NCBI GenBank assembly: GCA_015680685.1
Contig: MNCI01035790.1
Span: 363,749 to 427,748, forward strand
DNA from: Gnetum montanum
Lineage: Eukaryota > Streptophyta > Gnetopsida > Gnetales > Gnetaceae
Direction: 5' to 3'
Length of the DNA: 64,000 bases
This document shows, one piece after another, positions 37,011 to 47,600 of the stretch (positions within the stretch are counted from its first letter, which is position 1; every line of letters starts with the position of its first letter). Position numbers and translations under genes: made by a program. The notes beneath the pieces were generated by a model. It had not been told where the DNA came from and ran no database searches. It was given only the letters and a program-made list of their open reading frames with translations.

Positions 37011-38340
37011 AACAAAGAAGATGAGTATCAAATTTTTTATCATTTCCCTAATGAACTCCTCTTTGCAGGTGTAGTAACTAATCAATTAACCATGGAGACA
37101 AACTGGTATAGTAGTATTCTCACCTATCTCCTTACACAACAAACACCACAAGAGTTAGATGCTAAAAAGAAAAAATAATTTCTTCACTGAGCCAAGTATT
37201 TTATGGAAATCAACGGGCAACTTTATAAAGTATGTCTCGATGGCTTGGTTTGATGGTGTGTTCCCGATATAAATCAATTGCAAGTTCTCCAAGATGCTCA
37301 TGAGGGTCCTTGTGTGGGTCATTATGCTAAGAGACGAACAACCATTAAAATCCTACTTGCAGGATATTATTGGCCTACATTGTTTCAGGATGCCCATCAT
37401 TTTGTCCAATCTTGTGAGCCCTGTCAATGTGATGGGCGAATGATTGCTAGAATGGAGGGTCTGCAACAATGGACTCAACCTTTAGAACCCTTCGACATAT
37501 GGGGAATTAATTTTATGGGGCCTGTTACACCAATGTCCAATGGAAAAGCCTACATTGTTGTTGTCGTTGACTACTTTACAAAATTGGTAAAAGTATCCAC
37601 TATTACAGATTGTACATCATCTACAGCTGCATGATTTGTTCAACAACAAATCATAAATAGATTTGGTGTGCCTTGTGCACTTATTTTTGACAATGACACA
37701 CACTTTATAGGTGCAATTTTTTGAAAGCTGATGCAACGCTTAGGGATTGAACACAAACTGACTACACTATACCACCCTCAAGTGAATGGTTAGGCCGAAG
37801 TCATCAATAGGGCGATTATGAAAATATTGACAAGAACTATTAGCAAGTATAGGCAAGATTCAAGCACCAAACTAAACGATGCTCTTTGGTCGTACTGCTT
37901 CACATGGAAACTCCCTATAGGCTACTCTCCCTATGAGCTAGTGTACGGGAAACTTCCAACGCTTCCTATTCAAGCAGAACTTCGTACACTATCTATGGCA
38001 TGTGATCTCAACCTTGACCTTGATCTAGCACAAAAAGAATGGTTAATGACCCTTAACTTGCTAGATGAGAACCAATTAGTTGCCCTATCATCTAATGAAT
38101 TGTACAAGGCCTTCAATAAACAACGTCATGACCTAAGGATTAGAAAACTTAAATATCAACTGGGAGATAAGGTTCTCTACTGGAATCCCACACATGTGCC
38201 ACAATGAATTGAATTTCAAACGCTATGGAAAGGACCTTATGTCATTCATGTAACTTTTCCTTCAAGGGCCATGATGATCTACAAACTTGAGAGCCTGGAC
38301 AAGAAACTATTGGTCAATGTCTAACAAACCAAACCTTTCC
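37011..38340 (+). pseudogene. Element F integrase remnant
   Basis: The zinc-binding N-terminus is intact at His-His (HEGPCVGHYAKR) and Cys-X2-Cys (37413-37424). In the core the first acidic residue is Asn (WGINFMGP, codon 37509-37511; GAT to AAT), while the second Asp (FDNDTHF) and the Glu (AEVINR) remain. Long C-terminal open stretches (37818-38207) end in YQLGDKVLYWNP with no chromodomain visible. Inactive because of the lost Asp and of stops. Confidence 0.88.
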
Positions 38341-40334
38341 ATGAGCCTAGGATAGCCAGTACCAATGCTACCTCTATTAGTGGACAACCTTGCTCCCTAT
38401 TTTGGATTGCCTCCTACCACCTTAGTCGCGAGGGAGACAACCACCAATGCTAACCATTCAAAGCCCTCAGTTCCTTTTGTATTTTTGCTTTACACGTTTT
38501 TGTTTTACACATTTTTCAATTTTACTTATTTTTTGTCTTACACCATCATTCATATTTTTACTATTTCTTTGTCTGATTTACTTTTATTTGTCTTACAATA
38601 AGTGCTCATGATGGTGGATTGTATTATAATGATGATGGTTGCTAATGTTTGGTTTTTGCCCTTGATTTTCAATGTAGATACTAAGATATGGTTCTTTTGA
38701 TAAAACAAGCAATGAGTCCACACCGTCCATTCATCCATTCGACTTTGTGGTCTCCCTTGGCTTGGAACTATACCATCCCTTTTTCTAAATAAACTTGTTA
38801 ATGAATTGGTGACTTCGTATTCTTCAAACTAGGGAAGAACTCAATGGTTGAAAAGGGTGTGACTTTAAGGGGATTCAACGCACTTATGCTGGCTATTCTC
38901 TTAGGTACTTGGATGCTTTTCATGGGTTTTTCGCCATTCCACCGATGACCAAACATCAAGAAGTCGAATGAATCAAATAAGTCTTTGCATGGTGTGGTTC
39001 TCACCCAAAAAAAAACACTAGTGGGAATTCAAAGCATACCCCTTAGACATAATAAAGCAATATGGGGCTACAAGCACTGGTTATGGCACTAGAAAGACAT
39101 GTTACCCATGCCTAAAAGTTCCCTCTAACTAAGGCCCTTTCTCACTTCCTGCTTCTCCATCTCACTCTCCTTGGAATGGTGGTGACTCTTTGGGGAAGCA
39201 TTCTTGTTGCTTCAGGAGGATGGATTGGTCAAGTGTATTAATGCGAGCTCACTGGATGTAGTTGGTTTGAGTTTGGATTTGGAATAAGTTCTAATTAATC
39301 ACCTTAATCATAAAATACACAAGGGGCTTTACACAACCTTGCTTTTGGGATTCCATTCCATCTTCTCCTCTCCATCTTTCTTTCCATTTTTCACCTCATT
39401 GCTAGTTTTATGATTAGTCTATATTTTGGTTGATGCATTGTTTCTCCTTGGTAAATGCTTGTGGGCAAGCTTTTAACCCTTGTTCCATGTGTCATTCCTA
39501 GAGCCTACGGACTCTTTGGTTTGTGGGTTTGTTAGGGCATGAAAGGCATGAGCCTACTTTGGGGAGGACCCACTAAAATTCCTTTATGGTGTAATTGTTA
39601 AATTCTTTTCCTTAAACATTTTTTGTAATCAGCAATTTCTCATGTCATCCCCATCTATGACATCCATTTTATTGGTGTCACCATTGTTATTTTTCCCATC
39701 TTTCTTGTTCCTTATATTTTTTCCATCTTATTGCTACCGAAGGTTCGCTCTTAGTCGTGGGGGTCCTATCAAAAATTTTTCCATTCTACTACTTGTTTCA
39801 CACCTACACCTCAGGTAGTTACCAGTAATAAACCTCTAACCTAGTATCTACCATACCCACAACCCAGCCAATGTGCTTCATATCGAGGCAAGGTATTAAC
39901 TGCATAATGGCTTATCTATCCTTGCTAATTCGTGATTGTGTTGTGTGTGCAGATGATGATCATACGAACAATGGATTGGGCTAGGAGGGAGCACTCATGA
40001 TGGATTGGAGCTGAAGCATTTGTGAAAGGAATAAGTTTGGTCACGTGGCTATGGATAAACAACGGAAGGCATAATTTCGACACCGGTAGCAATGTGCCTC
40101 ATTTTCTTTTCTCTCTCTTCAAGCTATCAAATAAGGGCCTAGATGTCATTTATGTATGGTGTTCACCACAATGGGCATGAATACCAATGTTGTAATATGC
40201 TTTTAGATTCGTTCACCGAGCACTTTGAGTCTGTCATCCCATTTCACCGTCAGTGTCATTCAGTCAATAATCCCATACCTTCCCAATATTTTATAAGGAA
40301 CTTGAGGATGAGTTTTCATTTAGTCGTGGGGGTA
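38341..40334 (+). other. 3' non-coding region of element F
   Basis: No gene. It starts T-rich, then carries the family-conserved blocks (38984-39150 and about 39490-39610). The CAG-ATG acceptor remnant is at 39950-39955. GTCAATAATCCCATACCTTC and the polypurine-type GTCGTGGGGGTA precede the LTR. The third frame seen in E and G is absent. Confidence 0.75.
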
Positions 40335-40765
40335 TGATGAACCGCGATATCGGGACCATGATATCGCATCCATGATATTGGGTCCATGATATCAGAGCCT
40401 TCCATGCGATACTGGGCATCCGATATCGGGACCTACCTCGTTGCCTATAAATAAGAGGTGGGCACACTTGGTTTTGGCAATTAGTCTTAGCCCCTTACCC
40501 AAACTCTTGCCTTTTTCCCTTTCTAGAGATAGAATTATTTATGAGTGCCCACAGGCGCAGTCATAAAGTGAACGGATCTTTATTCGAGCATTGTGTACTT
40601 GAGCACACCTTGTGTACAGAAATAAAGACAAACTTTGTGATAAACCTTGCAGCATTCAGAATAGATTAATTAATGTTAATTAGTGTTACTTAATGCTTTT
40701 CTTAGTTAATTAATGTTTTCTCTCTCACCCTACAACTCTCCTAAGTAGGCACACTCAGTACGATC
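40335..40765 (+). repeat. 3' LTR of element F, cut by the gap
   Basis: TGATGAACCGCGATATCGG onward matches 31243-31658. It contains five GATATC-type palindromes and CTATAAATA. Sequence stops at the N run. Confidence 0.9.
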
Positions 40766-41219
40766 NNNNNNNNNNNNNNNNNNNNNNNNNNNNNNNNNNN
40801 NNNNNNNNNNNNNNNNNNNNNNNNNNNNNNNNNNNNNNNNNNNNNNNNNNNNNNNNNNNNNNNNNNNNNNNNNNNNNNNNNNNNNNNNNNNNNNNNNNNN
40901 NNNNNNNNNNNNNNNNNNNNNNNNNNNNNNNNNNNNNNNNNNNNNNNNNNNNNNNNNNNNNNNNNNNNNNNNNNNNNNNNNNNNNNNNNNNNNNNNNNNN
41001 NNNNNNNNNNNNNNNNNNNNNNNNNNNNNNNNNNNNNNNNNNNNNNNNNNNNNNNNNNNNNNNNNNNNNNNNNNNNNNNNNNNNNNNNNNNNNNNNNNNN
41101 NNNNNNNNNNNNNNNNNNNNNNNNNNNNNNNNNNNNNNNNNNNNNNNNNNNNNNNNNNNNNNNNNNNNNNNNNNNNNNNNNNNNNNNNNNNNNNNNNNNN
41201 NNNNNNNNNNNNNNNNNNN
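40766..41219. other. Assembly gap (454 N)
   Basis: By homology it should contain the last ~405 bp of the F 3' LTR, a 5-bp target duplication and ~161 bp of the C 3' LTR, about 570 bp in total. The two apparent open frames made of unknown residues here are artefacts. Confidence 0.95.
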
Positions 41220-41841
41220 AACATCTTATTCGAGTGGCATTGTACCTAGACACATTTCATAAATGAGATTAAGGTTGAGATTGATTCATATTCATTACAA
41301 CATCTTGACTTATAATAGATTTTATTTCAATGAAATTTACTTTCTATGTACCTAGTTAATATTTACATTTATATGCACATTAATTAATTAAAAAAATGAG
41401 TGCAACTAGTTTTGAGAATAAACATGTATTCACTTGGTAATCCCAGCAGCATTATTGCTTAGTTTTCCCAATAGCATAACACTTGGTAATCCTAGTAGTG
41501 GATACGTGAGTTTAGTACATGTACAACAAGCTAGGAATAAACACTTATCATCCTTAAGATAGTTTTAGATTTAAATTTATTATTAATTAAATAAAATAAT
41601 TAATTTCTATGTTATTATTTAATTAGTTTAAGGCCTCAGTGACATCAATAATCATATGCCTCCTTTTGAACTAAACCATATGTAATCAAGCTATCACTAG
41701 TTTAAGTGAGAAGACAGCAACCTGCGATCAATGCTTAACAATGTAGATACCATATTAGTTCCATCGATGAAATTCTACCGAATTGCATGTGAATGCTTGT
41801 GATTCGTATGGTTGGGTGTAGGGGATACCCATTACTCATCA
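41220..41841 (+). repeat. 3' LTR of element C, 3' fragment
   Basis: Matches 13154-13752 of the C 5' LTR and ends CTCATCA, followed by CTGTT, which nearly repeats CTATT before the 5' LTR. It closes element C. Confidence 0.88.
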
Positions 41842-42595
41842 CTGTTACAATTTCAATGTTTGAATAAAAACTTATTAAATATTATTTATTTTTGTAATTA
41901 TTAACATGAGTTATGCATCTATGAACCCTCTTAATTTCCCATTATGAATAGCATCAAAGTTATTTCCTCTACTTTGAAGTTGATTCATCATTTCCTAAAC
42001 ATGTGTTATGCAAATGTAGCAAGTTCAAATATTAGTTGTTGGAGAAGTAAGATTATTAATTGTGAATGATAAGTTGGTTCAAATTTGAAGATTTCATATT
42101 ATGTTTAGGGTTTATCTATTTGATGTAGATTTTAAGATATCAATGTCATTTATTTGCTGTAGATTTTGAGATATCAAGGTCATGTTTTAATTGCACATGT
42201 ATTGATAGCCTAGCTAAAGTGCTTATGTACTAAGAAATTATAATGTAATTTTATTGATTATACTCTTATGTCTAATGTAGTAGGAATTTGAACATAAATA
42301 AGATATTTTGTGATTTAATTTTTAGTTTAAATTTTAGGGGGTGTCATTTTGGTATCATAGTGTTGTAGTATATAATTCATTAGAGCTTGTTTTGGGGCAG
42401 GTGTTGGAACCTAAAATAATTGAAATGTAGGTACATCCTAAGATATATAGTCCACATGAATTTTTATAACTTTTTAGTACTCACTATAATTAAACCTATA
42501 TCCTATAGCTTGTTTCATTTTACAAATGACATCTAACAGATAAGGAATAGGTTTGTTAGTAATAGGTTATCGTGTTAGGTACGAGGTTGCTGGTT

Positions 42596-42617
42596 CAACT
42601 CACACTTAAGACATTGT
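42596..42617. repeat. Left direct repeat flanking the SINE-like copy
   Basis: CAACTCACACTTAAGACATTGT matches 42769-42790 at 20 of 22 positions, both differences being transitions. This is the long target duplication expected of LINE-driven insertion. Confidence 0.8.
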
Positions 42618-42768
42618 AATAATGAAGTGTTAGCCTAGTGGTAAGACACTTGATTTAGAAGCTCCAGGTCATGGGTTTGATTTTGGTGAGTAATGCTGAG
42701 TTATATAAAGTTCTAATTGGACTTTATATTTTGGGGTATACCTATGTTTCACTTATTTTGGGTTCCAA
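42618..42768 (+). mobile_element. tRNA-derived SINE-like element
   Basis: A 151-bp body between 22-bp direct repeats. It has an RNA polymerase III A-box-like TAGCCTAGTGG (42631-42641) and a B-box-like GGGTTTGATT (42673-42682) about 31 bp apart, as in tRNA genes. The tRNA-unrelated 3' half follows. No tRNA cloverleaf is preserved, so it is not a functional tRNA gene. Family unknown. Confidence 0.7.
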
Positions 42769-42790
42769 CAACCCACACTTAAGGCATTGT
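42769..42790. repeat. Right direct repeat flanking the SINE-like copy
   Basis: CAACCCACACTTAAGGCATTGT, partner of 42596-42617. Confidence 0.8.
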
Positions 42791-44217
42791 TTGCCAAAGG
42801 CTATTAAGGGATGTTCAAATTAATTTGGGGTGCAAGGTGTCAAACCTAAAAAAATATTAATAATGAGTAAAGAAAATTTAGAGTATATTACAAGCTTGAC
42901 ACTGAGTATATCAAATTCGTTGGAAAAAATAACATATCTACTGAAAAATGAAGTGGCTTAATGGTATATCAACTCAAAACTAGGATGTTCAATTTAATGA
43001 TTTGAAGATATATGCATATAATTTTATTAAAGACAATAAGTTACATTTATAGTTAATTATCTTTCAACTACACTTTGGACTTATAAGCTCATTATCTTTT
43101 AGCTGTAATCCTAATTAGATATTGCAATTCATTTGTAAACTTCATCTAAGTTCACATGAACTCGTGATAGAAATTGGAATGTGGATTCATCTTTATGGAG
43201 AAGAGTGTACATGTAGGTCATGTGGGTTAGGAGTATTGAGAATGAACATTAGATGTTTCTTAGTTATTCTTAAACTAAAAATATAATATTATAAAAAAGA
43301 GTCTATCTCATTTAAGGTGATTTTTTCTTATTAAATTGAGTGGTGATTGAACACTTGAGAAAATATTTAACTTTCATGAGCTAAATGCAGTTTCTATATA
43401 GTAGGTCTTTAGGGTATTTAGACATAAAAAAAATTTAGTTTTAATTTCATTATTTGGACCAAGGACATTTGAAAAGATTTATTTTAAATAATTGTACAAC
43501 CTAAAATACTCTATGGATGTGTAGTTTGAGGTCCATATTTTGAGGTGTTATTAAAAACTAAGAAAATATATCAATTCTTAACACATCATTTGAATAATAA
43601 AAATAGCAATAAGATCTTAGAATATATCTAACAATCTCGACAAGGAAATGGTATTCTAGAAGAAAGCTATCGATGACAAAATTAAACACAAACATAAACA
43701 AGGCCTCAATTTGATTGGCAAAAATTAAAATGTGGTATCCATGACAATGCTAAGTGGTTACATGTAGCTATTTTGATATCAATCTAGATGTTAATTAGTA
43801 GGGTAAGAATGGGATCATATCTATTTTGAGTTGAAATTGGAAGATGGAATAATGTGCAACACGAGAATAGAATTTGTTGGTGGTTGTACGTACCACAAGT
43901 GATAGAAGATAAGTAACAAGTTTATTAGAATGTTGCATGACTAATTTCTTAAAAGAAAATGACAAATCTCAAGTAAAACTTTGTATGTATTATTTAAGCT
44001 ACCAACGTTGATTTTTGGTCATTATAGAAGTGGTTAAGCTATATGAACATTGGACACAGTTGTGATACTTAGCTTTTATTAGTACTAACGAATAATTCGT
44101 CTAACCAAGACAATCATTTCAACTAAACTTTAGTTAAATTCACATTCATATTTAAATTTGTTCCATATATTTATCAAATGTCCAATAATTACTTATTTTT
44201 TATGTCAAGTGAGCAGA

Positions 44218-44290
44218 GGCCATTAGTTAATTGGTTAGCTCACATAATCTTGCATTGGAAGGTATGAGATTCAAAGCCCAAATATTGCAT
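44218..44290 (+). repeat. Possible tRNA-derived SINE fragment
   Basis: A-box-like GTTAGCTCAC and B-box-like GAGATTCAAAGCC are spaced about as in a tRNA. No flanking duplication was found. Weak. Confidence 0.35.
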
Positions 44291-44420
44291 TCTCAATTAA
44301 ATTCTCAACATCATTTTAATATAACCCTTTAAAGCCCTTACATGTAACCTTACATATATTTCCTAAGTACATGAGCCTTAGAAATATATGCTGAGCATTT
44401 ATAAACTTGTAGTCCTATTG

Positions 44421-44677
44421 CTTTATATATCAAGCAAAATGCACGTTCAAGTCTCAAACTGAAACACCGAACACTCAAATGTTTAGTTAAGAACATTCCT
44501 TATGTATATTGTATGTATGTTTTGATGTAGCCGTATCTACCCAGATCACGCACGTCCTCACGGCGTTGAATAAGAGGAACAGAGATGGGGTTTTACAGGC
44601 ACGGCGACGTATTTGCAACGTGAAATTCCAAAGTTTGCTTCTTGCAAAACACTTATACTTCAGGCGCTGCAAATTTC
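44421..44677 (+). promoter_or_regulatory. Probable ALG2 promoter and 5' untranslated region
   Basis: A TATA-like CTTTATATAT lies at 44421-44430. Bases 44520-44677 are clearly richer in G+C and CpG than anything within several kb, as expected for an unmethylated promoter and leader. Upstream ATGs at 44509 and nearby are out of frame with the ALG2 start. No transcript start can be fixed from sequence alone. Confidence 0.5.
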
Positions 44678-47600
44678 ATGGCGGATTCGCCGCAACTAAA
44701 TCGAAAGCTCAAAATTGCGTTCTGTCATCCCGATCTTGGGATCGGTAATTATCCATCCTCGCGATTCCTGCCCCCTTTTATTCCCCCTGGGCTTTTACAT
44801 TTTGTTTCATAGTTTTATTTTTAACTTTTTTGGGTTCTTGCAAATGCTACCAATTTTTGAATTCTTTGTTGGTCAATTCGTTAGGCTGGGATTCAGGATT
44901 GTGGCTTAAATAGCCATCATGAGTCTGGGCTGCTTAACTAGCATTTAAGCGCCGTTTCTTAGATGTCAATATCTTTTTGGAGTATCTTCTCGAAGTAATG
45001 GATTCTGAAAGGTTATATGAATGATGAACAAATACAAATTCACAACACAGAGAACTTATTTTATAGTCCATTTACGGCAAAGGCTGTGACATTTATGAGT
45101 TAGATCAGGAAAAATAACATTATGTTTTAACACCAAAGATTACCAAGCTGGTAAGATTGCTCAAACAAGCACGGTAGCTTAAGATTGATAGGCATCCGAG
45201 CTTGAGTGACAACGTAGCAATTACCCTGCCTCCGTGTGTTTACTTTTCCAAATGTCTTTACAAGGTTTGAACAGGCATGCACAAGTTCCAGTACTAGGTT
45301 TATTTTGTTTGATAGTGAACATTAAGAGATCGTCGAGGAAACAAAACAAGTAATATTCACATTATTACCCATAATTACTCGTTACTGTCAAGAGGCAATC
45401 TTGTTAGCCCAAATGCAGAAGGTTGTATCTATTGGAGATTGAATTTCACTAAATGTAATTCTGCCTGGGCAAATAGTTTGACAATGCTGTAATAAATCAT
45501 GTCCTTCTTTATGTGTAGAAGAAAAGTCATGTCTTAATATCTCAAACAAGAAAGAATGAGGAAAGAAGTACAAAGATATAGGAGTATGGGAAAAGAGAGA
45601 ATAAGATGAACAAAAACCAGCACATAAAGAAGATGTCAACCCTTTAAGAGTTGGCCCTCACATTAATGATGACATGTGAAGGAAAGAGGCTGAAGTGGAG
45701 ACAACTGCAATCCTATTCAGGCGTTTTAGTAAATTGGTTTAAATTTTATCAGAAATCATTTTGCTAGAAAAATAAATAGGACCAGACAAAGTAGTTAATT
45801 ACATGGAATTGCAAGAGCATACAACATTGCACATGGACTGGAATCTCATATATGCATGTGGATCGAAACTGACTTGTTATAATTTATTTAGTTTTGGGGT
45901 ATTTGTGGGACTCTTCTTCCAATCCCATTCTTCCCTAATGTTGTGTATGAGGTTCCTTTCTCAATGAGGCCTTAGTATCGTCCATATGGAATTTGATCGA
46001 CATGAAGTCCTGAACATTGTTCATGAATGTTATTAAGTTAACATCAGTTCATTGGCAGGAAGGAAAAATTCAAAATTTAATCTGAGTGCAGGATTTAATA
46101 GGAGAATTCTTGGCTGGAGTCGGCAAGGGTAACCCCCCAAGTCTGCTCTCAGTTCATGCAGACAATGCGTGATCAAACCTATTGTGTTTCCATCCAACTG
46201 TATTTCCAAGCCATTAAGTTTTTCTCCTTTAATCTAAGACTGAGATTTGAATAGCAACAGATTCTTAATTAGTTTTTGTTTTTCAAGAAAATAGCCTCCA
46301 TGGGTGATCTCCTTGGTACATGTCCATGGTGATTTTGTGGACACCATTGATTGTTGTCTTCATTGTTTCTCAGCTCTAGCTGCACAGCTTTGTGGTATGC
46401 CTCCTAAGCCCAATTCCTGCTTAGCTTACAAAGTTTGGAAATATCTCTCCGATTCCTGAGGATTGGCAATAGAATCCTTCATCTTCAGTGCTTCAGGCAT
46501 TTCCCATCTTCCAAAATCTCGTTAAATAATTTTCTCAGGTATGCGACCCCTATGACTTCTATAACTTTCAGCACATTTATAGAGATACATGTCACCAAAC
46601 AGCTATACCAGTAATTCTAATTCATCATCACTGAATTTGGGCAGTTTCAGTAATATGTCAGTCCCATCAGTGAGGTGTAGCTCATTGGTTAAGACTGATA
46701 TGTGAGGTAAAAGTTACAGTATCATTGCCAATGTGTTATGCTAAGATATAATAATGTTCTGTAAACTATCAATCAGATATTCAGGGTCCAAGAGTGCCCT
46801 CGTTATTAGTATATATTTGATAATGACAAGTGCTGTTAGATCATTCTTAGACCCATGGAATGTGGATTATTGCAAAGGTACCAAGTTTATTACAGTCTAC
46901 CTCCATTTTGTATATACAATTGTTTAGCGCTACAGAAATCCCTTTCTGAAGCACTATTGGTGGAAGAAATTTTCATCAGGTAACACAGATTTTTGGATAA
47001 GAAAGAGCAATTTTGGTGGTAAACTTTCATCATGTTACCGGTGGCACAACTTAGGAGCCAAAATTTTCAACACAGCACTTGAATCTTTCACTATATCATA
47101 TTTTTCATAGTCACATGTTGAAACAGTTGCAAACCTAGTAAAATTTTAATCCTGGAGAAGAAAAAATGCTGTCTCACTAATGAACAGAAAGCAACTATGT
47201 CCAACAACATTGACAATCCAAAGCTTAAACAGAAACAGCTAAGGGAATGGGTGTAGCAAGAGTTCAATTTACATAAAGCACTGGCTTATGTGCCAGTCAC
47301 ATGGATAAGCTGTTTCTACAGCTCAGCTTCATTTCTCATCTATCTACAGTGAAAAATACAAGCTGAGCTATGGTTGTAGTCACATGCTATAGGTATATTG
47401 AGCTATATTCACAGTTTTCCACAGTAATTGTTATGGTCATGTTTGAAATTCATTTCAGTGCCACAAAATAGAGCACCAAAATTCCCTCTGTTGCTAAACC
47501 TTTCTGAATTGGTTCAAAGTGTATTTATTCACAACAAACATTCTATTGAAACAGAGTTTATTTCATCAACTCTACACTATCCTGAGAAACATTGCCTGCT

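Larger units (their letters stand above)
31243..41219 (+). mobile_element. Element F: Athila-like retrotransposon with full pol, nested in the 3' LTR of C
   Basis: 5' LTR 31243-32063, primer site, gag, protease, RT, RNase H, integrase, about 1.9 kb of non-coding DNA, and a 3' LTR starting at 40335 that runs into the N gap at 40766. The true right end lies in the gap, so the end given is the gap boundary. The third large frame present in E and G is missing; only its acceptor-ATG remains (39951-39955). The inserted position within the C LTR makes F younger than C. Confidence 0.88.
12736..41841 (+). mobile_element. Element C: Athila-like retrotransposon split by nested elements E and F
   Basis: The 5' LTR (12736-13752), primer site, gag-protease remnants and first part of the 3' non-coding region run to 16611. 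Element E interrupts there, and C resumes at 29628-30971. Its 3' LTR starts at 30972 and is interrupted at 31242 by element F; it resumes inside or after the N gap and ends at 41841. Flanking pentamers are CTATT (12731-12735) and CTGTT (41842-41846), one transition apart, consistent with a decayed target duplication. Sequence after the gap (41220-41841) aligns with 13154-13752 of the 5' LTR. C has no RT or integrase and shares its pol-less structure with B. Confidence 0.85.
41847..44400. other. Intergenic region upstream of ALG2
   Basis: AT-rich, 2.5 kb, with no coding frame of interest. It holds one SINE-like copy (42618-42768) and a weaker tRNA-like fragment (44218-44290). The rest shows nothing recognisable. 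Confidence 0.6.

Noticed and set aside
40730-41253. Two long minus-strand frames made almost wholly of unknown residues
   Set aside because: They are translations of the N run at 40766-41219.
42631-42700. Possible functional tRNA gene
   Set aside because: A and B boxes are present, but acceptor and anticodon stems do not pair and flanking duplications show that it is a SINE-like insertion.
44509-44748. 79-codon frame starting upstream of ALG2
   Set aside because: It is out of frame with the ALG2 start and runs through the leader and exon 1 into the intron; at best an overlapping upstream frame.
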